Origin: RPQJ01 sp963732375
GTDB taxonomy: Bacteria > Pseudomonadota > Gammaproteobacteria > Steroidobacterales > Steroidobacteraceae
NCBI GenBank assembly: GCA_963732375.1
Contig: CAVSZE010000002.1
Coordinates: 248,001-312,000, forward strand
Length of the DNA: 64,000 nt
Direction of reading: 5' to 3'
Shown piece by piece: positions 8,901-18,200 of this stretch (position 1 is the stretch's first letter; each line of letters opens with the position of its first letter). The position numbers were made by a program, and so were the translations under genes. The notes beneath the pieces are model-generated. The model did no database searches. It had not been told where the DNA came from and was given only the letters and a program-made list of their open reading frames with translations.

Positions 8901-9482
8901 TCAGTCATAGCTGATCAGGCCGTGGCCGAGCTTCGGCGTGCGGCCGGCGATCAGGTCGGTGAGGAATTTCCAGATCGCCTCGCCCGAGGGCGGACAGCCG
9001 GGAATGAAGTAGTCGACGCGCACGACCTCGTGCAGCGGATGGACCTTGTCGAGCGGCAGCGGCAGTTCAGGGTCGCTCGGCACGCGGCCGAGACCTACGC
9101 CGGGGTCGGTGACGTAGACCTCCTGCAGGCACTGCCCCAGGTCGAGGTGATTGCGCTGTGCCGGCAGTCCGCCGGTGACCGCGCAGGCGCCCATCGCAAC
9201 CAGCACCTTGCAGTTGGCCCGGAACTCGCGCAGCACGTGCACGTTCTCTGCGTTGCACAGCCCGCCCTCGACGAGGCCAATGTCGCAGGGACCGCAATGC
9301 TTGATGTCGGTAAGCGGTGAGCGGTCGAACTCGACCAGCTCGAGCAGCGAGAACAGCCGTTCGTCGATGTCGAGTAGCGACATGTGGCAACCGAAACAGC
9401 CGGCCAGCGAGGTGGTCGCCACGCGCAGCTTCCGCGGGGGATTGGTGATTGGCGCGCCAATCGGTGCGGATGCTTCAGGCAT
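8901..9482 (-). CDS. hoxY: NAD-reducing hydrogenase small subunit HoxY
   Basis: A 193-residue small subunit that carries the proximal [4Fe-4S] cluster and passes electrons from HoxH to HoxU. The expected ligands are present: GCFGC (Cys29, Cys32), MGAC (Cys100) and PGCPPSG (Cys163). It lacks a Tat signal peptide, as expected for a cytoplasmic group 3 enzyme. The ATG at 9482 overlaps the hoxU stop by eight bases (ATGCCTGA), which makes it a better start than the in-frame codon further upstream. Confidence 0.94.
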   Translation of the reverse strand: MPEASAPIGAPITNPPRKLRVATTSLAGCFGCHMSLLDIDERLFSLLELVEFDRSPLTDIKHCGPCDIGLVEGGLCNAENVHVLREFRANCKVLVAMGACAVTGGLPAQRNHLDLGQCLQEVYVTDPGVGLGRVPSDPELPLPLDKVHPLHEVVRVDYFIPGCPPSGEAIWKFLTDLIAGRTPKLGHGLISYD

Positions 9483-10212
9483 GACTGCCTCCGCCGGGCG
9501 GGCGCGGCGCGTCGTCGAGCGCCTGGTCACTGATTGGCCGCTTGTCGAAGCGACGCTGGCCGATGGGCACGGCGAAACCGACGCGCTTGCGCAGGATCAC
9601 GCCGACCGGGCAGACCTGCACCGCGACATCGGTGAGCGCGATGTCGGTGTCGCGCAGCAGTCCACTCTCCGAATTGACGATCAGGTGCTTGTCGAGACCA
9701 CGACCGGAGAACGTAAACACGCACTTGCCATCGACGTCGCGCGACGCACGCACGCAGAGTTCGCACAGCACGCAGCGATTGAAGTCGAGCAGCAGGTCGG
9801 GGTGCGAGGCGTCGACCGGCCTGTCAGGGTAGAGGTGGCGGAATCCGGCGGTCATGACCCCGAGGTCGTAGCCCAGCGCCTGCAGTATGCAGTTGCCGCT
9901 CTTCTCGCAGCTCGGGCAGAAGTGGTTACCCTCGGCGAACAGCATCTGCACCAGCGTGCGCCGCAGGTCATTCAGTTCCTCGGTGTTGCTCTCCACCTCG
10001 ATCGCGGACTCGGCCGGCGTGGTGCAGGACGCCACGGTCCGGCCGTTGACCTTGGCGGTGCAGATCTTGCAGCTGCCGTGCGGCTTGAATTCCGGGTGGT
10101 AGCAGAGATGCGGAATGTAGCGCCCGGCCGTGAGCGCCGCCTGCAGCACCGTCTGGCCTGGCGTGAAAGGAACATCCTCACCGTCGAGCAGGAAGGTCGG
10201 ACGCTCGGTCAC
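9475..10212 (-). CDS. hoxU: Hydrogenase diaphorase small subunit HoxU
   Basis: A 245-residue NuoG-N-terminal-like iron-sulfur protein linking HoxY to HoxF. It has a [2Fe-2S] ferredoxin domain (Cys37, Cys48, Cys51, Cys63), a His/Cys3 [4Fe-4S] site (HFCPSC..GNC; His97, Cys99, Cys102, Cys108) and a further four-Cys site beginning CVLCELC (147-153) with a distal VCPVG Cys. It starts with GTG, overlapping the hoxF stop as GTGA, so translation is coupled along the operon. Confidence 0.94.
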   Translation of the reverse strand: MTERPTFLLDGEDVPFTPGQTVLQAALTAGRYIPHLCYHPEFKPHGSCKICTAKVNGRTVASCTTPAESAIEVESNTEELNDLRRTLVQMLFAEGNHFCPSCEKSGNCILQALGYDLGVMTAGFRHLYPDRPVDASHPDLLLDFNRCVLCELCVRASRDVDGKCVFTFSGRGLDKHLIVNSESGLLRDTDIALTDVAVQVCPVGVILRKRVGFAVPIGQRRFDKRPISDQALDDAPRPPGGGSHA

Positions 10213-12092
10213 GTCGCGTTCTCCAGGTGTGCGCCCGGGTCGTCGCGACCGGTCATTTGGCGCGCGCGGGCGAGCGCTGCATCGAGGTCGAAGGCAGGCG
10301 CGAAGTCGCGTGCGGCGAGTCGGCGCTCGTACATCGGCCGGAATTTTTTCATCGTGTCCAGGATCGGGTTACAGGCGGTGTGGCCGAGGCCGCAATGCGC
10401 CGACATCAGCAGCACCCGGTTCAGCCTTGTGATCTCGCGCAGGTCGTGCAACGTACCGTTGCCGTCGCGGACCTTCGCCATCGATTGCATCAGCATCGAG
10501 GTTCCGGCGCGGCACGGGGTGCAGAAGCCGCAGCTTTCGTGGGCGAAGAACTGCGTGTAGGCGTGCGCTACCTCGAACATGTCGCGGCTCACGTCGAAAA
10601 TCGTGAATGCGCCCGCGGTCGGCAGGTCCTCGAAGGCAATGCGGCGGTCGAATTCCGTACCGTCCACGCAACTGCCCGACGGCCCGCTCACCTGGATCGC
10701 CTGGGTGTTCGACGCGCCGCAATCCTCGAGCACCTGTCGCAGCGTCACGCCGAACGCGTATTCGTAGATGCCCGGCCGTTCACAGTCACCGGCAACCGAG
10801 AGAATCTTGGTGCCGGCGGACTTCAGCGTACCGATCGAGCGGTACCAGTCCCCGCCGCGCACCGCGATCAGCGCCGCGGCACAGAGCGTTTCGACGTTGT
10901 TCACTATGGTGGGTTGCTGCAGGTACCCGGCGGTCACCGGGAACGGAGGGCGGTTGCGCGGCACGCCGCGCTTGCCCTCGAGCGACTCGATCAGCGCGGA
11001 CTCCTCGCCACAGACGTACGAGCCGGCGCCGACGTGGATTTCGATGTCGAAGTCGAATCCCGGCTGGCCACAGATCCTGTCGCCGAGCAGGTTAGCGTCA
11101 CGACGCCGCTGCAGCACCGTCTGCAGGTTCTCGAGCAGGTACCGGTACTCGCCGCGCAGGTACAGGAAGCCGCGTCCGGCGCCTACCGCATAGGCAGCGA
11201 CCGTCATGCCGTCGAACAGCAGGTCGGCGTGGCTCGTGAGCAGCACGCGGTCCTTGAATGTCCCGGGCTCGCCCTCGTCCGCGTTGCAGATCACGTAGCG
11301 GGCGTTGCCGGTGGCGTGTCGACAGGCCTCCCACTTGATGCCGGTCGTAAATCCCGCGCCGCCACGGCCGCGCAAGTTCGAGCGCTTCACTTCTTCGAGC
11401 ACCGCCACGGGGCCCAGCGCGGCACCCACGTAGCCTTCACGCCAGGAGCGTTCGTTCGCGGCCTGCTCGAAGCGCCCCTCGATGCCGCGCTGCAGCGCCG
11501 CGCGAATCGCGTCGCCTGGCTTAAGTCCGTGGCCGAGCAACGCGTCGGCCCGACGGACGTTGTCTTCGACGAAGAACAGTTCCGCTGGCCAGTCGGCGAG
11601 CGGGACGTTTCGCAGGATCAATGCGCAGATCTCTTCGACCCTTTCCGAAGTGAGCCGGCCGATGGCGAGGCCGTTCACCAACATGCCCGGTCCCTGGTCG
11701 CATAACCCTGTGCAGGAGGTCACTGCGACACTTACGAGCCCGTCTTCCGAAACCTTGCCCGGCTCCACCCAGAGTCGATTACACATCTCGTCCAGCAATC
11801 GCTCGCTGCCCTGCATGCGATCGGTGACGTTGTCCGAGAAGAGCACGCGGTAGCGGCCCCAGGGCTCGATCGACAGGAACGAATAGAAGCCCGCGATACC
11901 CCTTACGCGCGACAGCGGCTGTCGCAGCAGCCGCGCAATCAACGATAGCGCCTGCGGCGGAATGTAGTTCAGGGATTCCTGGACCTCGCGCAGCACCTGC
12001 AGCAGGCCGGTCGGCTCGCTGCGCCAGCGCGTTACAGCCTTGCGCACCAACGCCTCGACGTCGGGCGCCTGCTGTGCCTCGGATATGGTCAT
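10209..12092 (-). CDS. hoxF: Hydrogenase diaphorase large subunit HoxF (fused HoxE-like domain)
   Basis: A 627-residue first gene of hoxFUYHW. Residues about 1-160 resemble NuoE/HoxE and the rest NuoF: a glycine-rich FMN/NADH region (GRGGAGFTTG, NADEGEPGTFKDR, GAGSYVCGEESAL) and a C-terminal [4Fe-4S] motif SCGFCTPC with a distal Cys in HTACNP. It oxidises or reduces NAD(H). In the NuoE-like part only the second cysteine pair (SCTGLC) is visible; the first pair is replaced by a VLFSDNVTDR stretch, so its [2Fe-2S] cluster is doubtful. The ATG at 12092 (MTISEAQ) is chosen; the frame stays open upstream only because it reads through the palindromic repeat at 12176-12291. Confidence 0.94.
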   Translation of the reverse strand: MTISEAQQAPDVEALVRKAVTRWRSEPTGLLQVLREVQESLNYIPPQALSLIARLLRQPLSRVRGIAGFYSFLSIEPWGRYRVLFSDNVTDRMQGSERLLDEMCNRLWVEPGKVSEDGLVSVAVTSCTGLCDQGPGMLVNGLAIGRLTSERVEEICALILRNVPLADWPAELFFVEDNVRRADALLGHGLKPGDAIRAALQRGIEGRFEQAANERSWREGYVGAALGPVAVLEEVKRSNLRGRGGAGFTTGIKWEACRHATGNARYVICNADEGEPGTFKDRVLLTSHADLLFDGMTVAAYAVGAGRGFLYLRGEYRYLLENLQTVLQRRRDANLLGDRICGQPGFDFDIEIHVGAGSYVCGEESALIESLEGKRGVPRNRPPFPVTAGYLQQPTIVNNVETLCAAALIAVRGGDWYRSIGTLKSAGTKILSVAGDCERPGIYEYAFGVTLRQVLEDCGASNTQAIQVSGPSGSCVDGTEFDRRIAFEDLPTAGAFTIFDVSRDMFEVAHAYTQFFAHESCGFCTPCRAGTSMLMQSMAKVRDGNGTLHDLREITRLNRVLLMSAHCGLGHTACNPILDTMKKFRPMYERRLAARDFAPAFDLDAALARARQMTGRDDPGAHLENAT

Positions 12093-12175
12093 TGCCGCGT
12101 GCCGATCCTGTTCCCTGCGCACAGGCTGCGCCGCCGGGCCAGTGGGGACAATCGCGGAAAACCACTTTTCGCTAG

Positions 12176-12291
12176 GGGGACATTCTCCTTTTCGGAGGGG
12201 ACATTCTCCTTTTTCAGTTCCTGCGGCAGCAGACCTCAAGCATCTGTTCTTGAAAAAGGAGAATGTCCCCTCCGAAAAGGAGAATGTCCCC
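12176..12291. repeat. Long palindromic repeat, double form, in hoxF upstream region
   Basis: Two perfectly complementary 41-base arms (12176-12216 and 12251-12291) surround a 34-base loop. Each arm carries two tandem copies of the GGGGACATTCTCC unit joined by GGA; the outer copy has four T residues in place of five, and this change is mirrored in the opposite arm. It lies between the divergent hoxF (start 12092) and the 2-hydroxyacid dehydrogenase gene (start 12322), unlike the other three copies, which lie between convergent genes. It may affect either promoter. Confidence 0.95.
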
Positions 12292-12301
12292 TTCCCTGAG
12301 G

Positions 12302-12319
12302 AAATAGGAGAATGCCTCC
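12302..12319 (+). repeat. Degenerate half-copy of the palindromic repeat unit
   Basis: Reads AAATAGGAGAATGCCTCC, which differs at three positions from the AAAAAGGAGAATGTCCCC form of the repeat unit. Its AGGAG (12306-12310) is the only ribosome-binding-like sequence ahead of the ATG at 12322, at a somewhat long spacing of 11 bases. It may therefore be a repeat remnant reused as a ribosome binding site. Confidence 0.55.
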
Positions 12320-12321
12320 TT

Positions 12322-13278
12322 ATGCAGGCCATCTTCCTCGACTACGCCACCGTGAGCTTCAACGGCGATCTCGACCCGGCACCGCTGCATCGTGCGCTGC
12401 CCGGCATCGAGATCCGCGACCACACCCGGCAGGAAGATGTCGCCGCGTGCATCGCGGGCAGCGAGGTCGTGCTGCTGAACAAGCTTCGCCTGACGCGCGA
12501 GATCATCGAGGCGACGCCGTCACTCCGGCTTGTTGCGCTCACCGCGACCGGCACCAACAACGTTGACCTGGCCGCCGCCTCGGAAGGCGGCATAGCTGTC
12601 TGCAACCTCCGCGACTACTGTACGGCCTCGGTCGTGCAACAGGTGTTCGGCACGTTACTTATGCTTACGCAGCGCCTTCGCGAGTACGACGCCCTGGTGC
12701 GATCCGGCGCGTGGCAGCGCGGCGAACAGTTCTGCCTGCTCGATTTCCCGATCCGCGAACTCACCGGCCGCACGCTGGGCATCGTGGGTCACGGCGCGCT
12801 CGGTCGCGGCGTCGCGCACGCGGCGGGCGCCTTCGGCATGAACGTGGTGATCGCGAACCGCCCGGGCGGCGAGCGGCAGCCGGGCCGCATGGACCTGGAC
12901 GAAGTGCTGCCCGTAGCCGACGTACTGAGCCTGCACTGCCCACTCACTCCCGCGACGCAGGGATTGATCGGCGCAGCACGGCTCGCACAAATGAAGCCGG
13001 ACGCGGTGCTGATAAACACCGCGCGCGGGGCGCTGGTCGACTCGGCGGCACTGGCCGACGCGCTGCGCGGCGGATGCCTCGGCGGCGCTGCCATCGACGT
13101 GCTGCAACAGGAACCGCCGGTGGACGGCGACCCGTTGCTCGCAGGCGACATCCCGAACCTGGTCGTGACGCCGCACGTCGCATGGGCGGCGAGTGAAGCG
13201 CGTCAGCGCTGCCTCGATGAACTGGCCGCGAATGTCGAGGACTTCAGGCGTGGCGGGAGACGCGGCCGGGTGGTTTGA
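12322..13278 (+). CDS. D-2-hydroxyacid dehydrogenase (glycerate/hydroxypyruvate reductase-like)
   Basis: A 318-residue NAD(P)-dependent D-isomer 2-hydroxyacid dehydrogenase. The Rossmann motif GHGALG is at 156-161, and the catalytic residues can be read as Arg235 (NTARG), Glu264 (QQEPP) and His285 (PHVAW). Overall it is closest in feel to the HprA/glycerate dehydrogenase group that interconverts hydroxypyruvate or glyoxylate and the reduced acid, but PdxB- or LdhA-like activity is not excluded. The ATG at 12322 begins the recognisable fold (MQAIFLD); the longer open frame upstream is repeat sequence. It is divergent from the hox operon. Confidence 0.88.
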   Translation: MQAIFLDYATVSFNGDLDPAPLHRALPGIEIRDHTRQEDVAACIAGSEVVLLNKLRLTREIIEATPSLRLVALTATGTNNVDLAAASEGGIAVCNLRDYCTASVVQQVFGTLLMLTQRLREYDALVRSGAWQRGEQFCLLDFPIRELTGRTLGIVGHGALGRGVAHAAGAFGMNVVIANRPGGERQPGRMDLDEVLPVADVLSLHCPLTPATQGLIGAARLAQMKPDAVLINTARGALVDSAALADALRGGCLGGAAIDVLQQEPPVDGDPLLAGDIPNLVVTPHVAWAASEARQRCLDELAANVEDFRRGGRRGRVV

Positions 13279-13288
13279 CGCCGATGAT

Positions 13289-13723
13289 TCACTCGCCGGC
13301 CGGCAGGTTCAATATCATCGCGGCCCACCTGAGTACCGGCTGCAGGCGCGGCGAGACGAGCTTCGTGGCCTCGTCGAAACTGGCCCAGCGGAACTCCGTG
13401 TGCTCGGGCCGCCCGATCTCCGGGTTGACCGGCAGTTCGACCGCCGTGGTCCGCGTGCTGGCAATGAAATACTGCGCGACCTTGCCGTGACTGTAGGGAC
13501 CGGTCTGGGTGGAGCCGCCACCCCATTCGAACTCCAGGTCGGCGATGCAGGACTCCTCCTTTACCTCGCGAAGCGCCGCTGCAAGCGGCTCCTCGCCCTC
13601 CTCGACCATTCCCTTCGGGAAGTCCCAGTGATTGAATGCGCGCAGCAGCAGGAATCGCCAGCCCTCGCCGGTCCGCCGCACGACTACGGAACCGGCGGAC
13701 AGTCTCTGTCGGCGTACGGTCAT
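13289..13723 (-). CDS. Nudix hydrolase
   Basis: A 144-residue protein with an almost complete Nudix box, G38-x5-E44-x7-REVKEE (52-57), ending S-C-I where the consensus has Gly two residues after EE. Such enzymes hydrolyse nucleoside diphosphates linked to another group; the HWDFPKGMVE context resembles the Ap4A pyrophosphatase/NudA group. The start MTVRRQR at 13723 is chosen since the upstream frame has no family resemblance. It is divergent from oxyR (95-base gap) and convergent with the hydroxyacid dehydrogenase. Confidence 0.88.
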   Translation of the reverse strand: MTVRRQRLSAGSVVVRRTGEGWRFLLLRAFNHWDFPKGMVEEGEEPLAAALREVKEESCIADLEFEWGGGSTQTGPYSHGKVAQYFIASTRTTAVELPVNPEIGRPEHTEFRWASFDEATKLVSPRLQPVLRWAAMILNLPAGE

Positions 13724-13818
13724 TCGGGAAACCTGCACTTGATCATCAATGTGCTCGAGTCGGGTCCATCGGTCGATTATAGAGGATGCCGATCGCATTC
13801 CAGGACTATGATCACGGC

Positions 13819-14712
13819 ATGAATCTCCGCGACCTTCGCTACCTGGTGGCGCTTGCCGACGAACGACACTTCGGGCGCGCGGCGCTGCGTTGCCACGTGA
13901 GCCAGCCCACGCTGTCGGCGCAGATCCGCAAGCTCGAGGAGTACCTGGGCGTACCGCTCGTCGAACGCCAGCCGCGCCGAGTGACGCTGACCGAGGCCGG
14001 CAGTCGGGTCGTCGAGCGCGCCCGCAGGATACTGCTCGAGGCCGATGCGATCGTCGAACTCGCCAGGTCGGATCGCGACCCGCTCGCGGGTTCGCTGAAG
14101 GTAGCGCTGATCCCGACCGTCGGGCCTTACCTGTTGCCGCACGTTGCACGGCGACTCCGTCGCGACCTGCCGAAACTCAAGCTGATGCTCTACGAGTACC
14201 AGACCGAGCCGCTGCTCGAGAAGCTCCGCTTGGGCGAAATCGACGTCGGCATCCTCGCATTGCCCGTGCCACAGGACGGGCTCGATTCCTGCGTGCTCTA
14301 TGACGAGCCATTCACAATTGCCGTGCCCGCCGGCCATCCGCTAGCCGCCAGGGACCGGTTGAAGCTCGAGGACCTGCGGGGCGAAACCTTGCTGCTGCTG
14401 GAGGACGGGCACTGCCTGCGCGACCAGGCGCTCGAGGTCTGCAGTCGCGTGCGCGTCCACGAGGACCAGGACTACCGCGCAACCAGCCTCGAGACGCTGC
14501 GGCAGATGGTGGCCGCGGGACACGGCGTGACGTTGATGCCGCAGCTCGCAGCAACATCACACGGCAGCACGGCACGCGGCCTCAAGATCAAGCTCTTCGC
14601 GAAGCCCGCGCCGGCGCGTACGATCGGCGCCGTGTGGCGAAAGTCCACCACCCGGAGCCAGGCGATCGAGGCCCTGGCGAGCGTGGTTCGCGCGGTGATG
14701 AAGGAGGAGTGA
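13819..14712 (+). CDS. oxyR: Hydrogen-peroxide-sensing LysR-type regulator OxyR
   Basis: A 297-residue LysR regulator with an N-terminal winged helix-turn-helix (HFGRAALRCHVSQPTLSAQIRKLE region) and a substrate-like effector domain. The redox pair is conserved in position and context: GHCLRDQALEVC gives Cys199 and Cys208, the residues that form the peroxide-induced disulfide in E. coli OxyR. It would activate peroxide defence genes. Its stop is 5 bases before the copper chaperone gene, and the CHAT fusion gene follows that by 20 bases, so all three are probably co-transcribed. It is divergent from a Nudix hydrolase, and a GATTAT sequence near 13775 could serve as a -10 element. Confidence 0.95.
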   Translation: MNLRDLRYLVALADERHFGRAALRCHVSQPTLSAQIRKLEEYLGVPLVERQPRRVTLTEAGSRVVERARRILLEADAIVELARSDRDPLAGSLKVALIPTVGPYLLPHVARRLRRDLPKLKLMLYEYQTEPLLEKLRLGEIDVGILALPVPQDGLDSCVLYDEPFTIAVPAGHPLAARDRLKLEDLRGETLLLLEDGHCLRDQALEVCSRVRVHEDQDYRATSLETLRQMVAAGHGVTLMPQLAATSHGSTARGLKIKLFAKPAPARTIGAVWRKSTTRSQAIEALASVVRAVMKEE

Positions 14713-14717
14713 TTCGG

Positions 14718-15203
14718 ATGACGAACGCGATGCGCCGGGCACTGCCGGGTCTCCCCTTGCTGGCACTATCGAGCCTCGTTTTGCTGGCGCTGCCGGCGCT
14801 GGCAATGGCCGGAGCGCCGTCCGTGTCGGACGCCTGGGCTCGCGCCACGCCGCCGGGAGTCAGCGTGGGCGCAGCCTATCTCACGATCGCCGGCGGTTCG
14901 ACCAACGATCGACTGGTCGGAGCCAGCACCGATCGCGCGTCCATGGTCCAGCTGCACACGGTCGAGGAATCCAACGGCGTCGCAGCGATGCGCCAGGCCG
15001 ATGGCGTACCCGTGCCGGCCGGCAAGAAGGTCGTGCTGGCCCCTGGTGGCACGCACATCATGCTGATGGGGCTCACCGGTCCGCTGGTAGTCGGCGAGAC
15101 GTTCGCGCTGGATCTTCGTTTCGAGAAGGCGGGCGAGCAGACCGTGCGGGTCACTGTCCTCGATGCCGCCGCGCCGGGGCCTGCTGCCCCGGCTGCGCAC
15201 TGA
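14718..15203 (+). CDS. PCu(A)C family periplasmic copper chaperone
   Basis: A 161-residue secreted protein. An N-terminal signal peptide (MTNAMRRALPG, a Leu-rich core, cleavage near AMAG/APS) precedes a beta-sandwich with SDAWARATPPG near its start. The family Cu(I) ligands are recognisable as MVQLHT..., a Met in AAMRQ, and GGTHIMLMGL. These proteins deliver copper to the CuA or CuB centre of cytochrome oxidase or scavenge periplasmic copper. The start has a strong AAGGAGG ten bases upstream. Its position directly behind oxyR fits a shared stress context. Confidence 0.9.
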   Translation: MTNAMRRALPGLPLLALSSLVLLALPALAMAGAPSVSDAWARATPPGVSVGAAYLTIAGGSTNDRLVGASTDRASMVQLHTVEESNGVAAMRQADGVPVPAGKKVVLAPGGTHIMLMGLTGPLVVGETFALDLRFEKAGEQTVRVTVLDAAAPGPAAPAAH

Positions 15204-15223
15204 GGACCGCCGGGCGCGCACCG

Positions 15224-18200
15224 ATGATGGACAGGCGCGCGCTCCTTCCGCTGCACCGGCTGCACGACGAGGACATCGAACGCCTGCTGGTGAGCGGCGA
15301 GCGCAGGGCCGAACTCGCGGCGCAGTTCGGTCCGCGCGGCTATCGCGAGCTTTCCGCGCTTGCAAGACGCGCAAGCGAGACCCGGACGCGCGGCGGCCCG
15401 GTCGTCTATGTGCTTCCCGGACTGATGGGATCGCGCATCGGCACGCGCGGACGGCTACTCGACGACGTGCTCTGGCTCGATCCGATCGAGATCGTCGCCG
15501 GACACCTGACGCGGCTCGCGCTGCCGCGCGGCTCGCGCCTCTCTGCGCTGGGCGTGATGCTGCTGAACGCGCTCAAGCTGAAGCTGTCGTTGACGATTGC
15601 GGGATTCGACGCGCGTTTCCACGCCTATGACTGGCGCATCGGCGTCGAGACGCTCGCGGCGGAACTGAACACGCGCATCGAAGCCGACGGCGTCCGCGAC
15701 GTGATGCTGGTCGGGCACAGCATGGGCGGCGTGGTCGCGCGCGTCGCGCTGGCGTCGGGCGCCGGGCGCATCACCCGCGTCGTGCAGGTTGGCGCACCGA
15801 ATGGCGGATCGTTCGCGGCGGTGCTCGCATTGCGCGGCGTGTACGTGACGGTGCGCAAGCTCGCGGCACTCGACTTAAGGCACGATGCAGAGGACCTCGC
15901 GCGGATCGTGTTCCGCAGCCTGCCGTCGCTGCACGAACTGCTGCCGGACCCGGTGCTGGCCGGTGGACCCGATTTCTTCGACCCGGCGAGCTGGCCCCGC
16001 GACACGCTGCGCCCGGATTCGCGACTGCTACTGGACGCGGCCGCCGCGCGACAACGCCGTCCTGCAGCCGATCCGCGTTGCCTGCACATCATCGGCGTAC
16101 GCCAGGAGACGGTCATCGGCGCCGAGCGTGGCGCAAGTGGCTTCGACTTTCGCCTGAGCCACGACGGGGACGGCACCGTCCCGCGCGTGCTGGCCGAATT
16201 GCCTGGCGCGCAGGCCTGGTTCGTGGGGGAGAAGCACGGCGGACTCCCGAACAATGGACGCGTGATCTCGGCGGTCGCGGACCTGCTGCGCGAGGGAACC
16301 ACCCGGCGACTGCCCTCGGCTACGCGCCGCGCAAGGACGCCGCGTGCGCGTATCGTCGCTGAATCGGCGCTGCGGCGAGTCGCGCCGCACAAGGTTCGCT
16401 GGCAGGATCTCTCGCCCGATGCGCGACGACGCCTGCTCGAGCCGGTCGTTTCGCCGGAATTCCACGGCGAGGTATCGAAGCGTTCGCTGCGTGCACCGGC
16501 ACGGTTGCGCAAGCGCGCCTCGGACCGGACGGGACGGGGTCGCGGTGGCGCGCCGGGCGCGGTCGCGGCTGCGCCCCGCCGGCGCATGATCGAGATCCGC
16601 CTGAGCAGTGGCAGCATCGTGGACGCGAACGCGCGTGCGCTGGTGCTCGGCGTGTTCAGCAACGTGGATCCTTCCGGGGCCGCCGCGGCCGTCGATGCCC
16701 GCCTCGGCGGCGCGATTCGCGAGTTCACGCTGCGACGCATGTTGTCCGGCCGGCTCGGAGAAGCGTTCGTGCTGCCCTGCGCGCGCAGCCAGCTGCTCGC
16801 CGAGTTCGTGCTGTTCGTCGGGCTGGGCGACTTCCCGGAGTTCGGTGCCAACCCTCTCGCTTTCGCCGCGGAGAACGCTGTGCGCACGCTGACACGTGCA
16901 CGCGCGGAGGATTTCGCCACCGTGCTGTTCGGCACGGGCTCGGGCACGCGGGTCGCAGCAGCACTCGAACACCAGCTTGGCGGATTCTTCGCCGCGCTGC
17001 GCAGCGACAGTGACCATGTCATTCGCCGCATCACCATCTGCGAAACCAATCCGCGCAGGTACGCGGCGATCCACCGCGCCCTGCCGCGCGTGATCGGCAA
17101 GCTCGCCGGGCCGGACATCGAAGTAGTGGCGGACGAGGCCGCGCCGGAGGCTGCCGATAACTACGAAAGTGCGGGCGACACCAGGACGGCGGCACATCGG
17201 ATGGACAGCTCGGCCGGCGCCACTACTGCAAGGCCGGGAACGGTGGGTCCGGCGGGCTCGACGGACCGGTCGGAAGCTGCCGCCGTCGCGGCAAACGACC
17301 CGACCTACCTGCTCGTATCAATGGTGGGCCAGGGACGCAGCGACTACCAGTGCACTAGCTCACTGCTGACGGCCGGTGCGAAAGCGGCCGTGCTCGGCGG
17401 CAAGGTCACTTTCGCGCGATCCATGCTGCGCTCGCTGCTCGCGCGCGCCGGACCCGATTCGCTGAAGGCGAAAGACCTTGCGCGCTATGGCGATGAAATC
17501 GCGAAACTGCTGCTGGCCGAATCGGTGCGCGGCGGACTCGAGACCATGGTTCGCAGGCCGCTGGTGATCGTCCACGATCGCGAGGCGTCGCGCGTGCCCT
17601 GGGAAACGCTGCGCGTCGCCGGCGTTCATCCCGCGCTCGAGGGTGGCCTGAGCCGGCGCTACACGAGCGAAGGACTCTCCGTCGCACGCTGGCGCGACGA
17701 GCATGTCACAGACGGCACGCTGCGCGTGCTGATGGTAGTGAATCCCACGCTGGACCTGCCGGGTGCCGCGCAGGAAGGCAATGCGCTGCGCGAGACCCTG
17801 CTCCAGGCAGGCGCCCGCGTCGCCATCGTGGCTGGCGCAGCTGCCAGCCGCGCGCGCCTGCTGCGCGAGATGGGATCCGGTCAATACGACGTGCTGCATT
17901 TCGCCGGCCACGGTTTTTTCGACGCTGACGATCCGGGCACGAGCGGCCTCGTGTGCGCAAATGGCACGGTCCTGCGCGGCGCCGATCTCGAAGGCATCGC
18001 AAGCCTGCCAGCGCTGGTGTTCTTCAACGCATGCGAGGCGGCGCGTGTTCGGCGGCCTGGGGAAGCAGGTATCGCCGCCGCCGGCTCTCGACGAAGTGGT
18101 AGCAATGGCCCGGGGGTCATGTCCGGGCGGGGGCGCCTCTTCGGCCTGCGCCGCTCGAGCAGCCTTGCCGAGGCAATCCTGGATGGTGGCGTTGCAAACT

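Noticed and set aside
7410..9320. 636-codon open frame on the plus strand opposite hoxH/hoxY
   Set aside because: Its translation is His/Arg/Val-rich without any motif, while the minus strand encodes clear hydrogenase subunits; such long antisense frames are common in GC-rich coding DNA.
12093..12332. N-terminal extension of HoxF by 80 residues
   Set aside because: The extension is a translation of the palindromic repeat (repeated KGECPLRK and GTFSF) and not hydrogenase sequence; MTISEAQ at 12092 is the sensible start.
13779..13809. ATAG...CTAT pair upstream of oxyR as an OxyR binding site
   Set aside because: The spacing does not fit the four half-site OxyR consensus, so it is probably chance.
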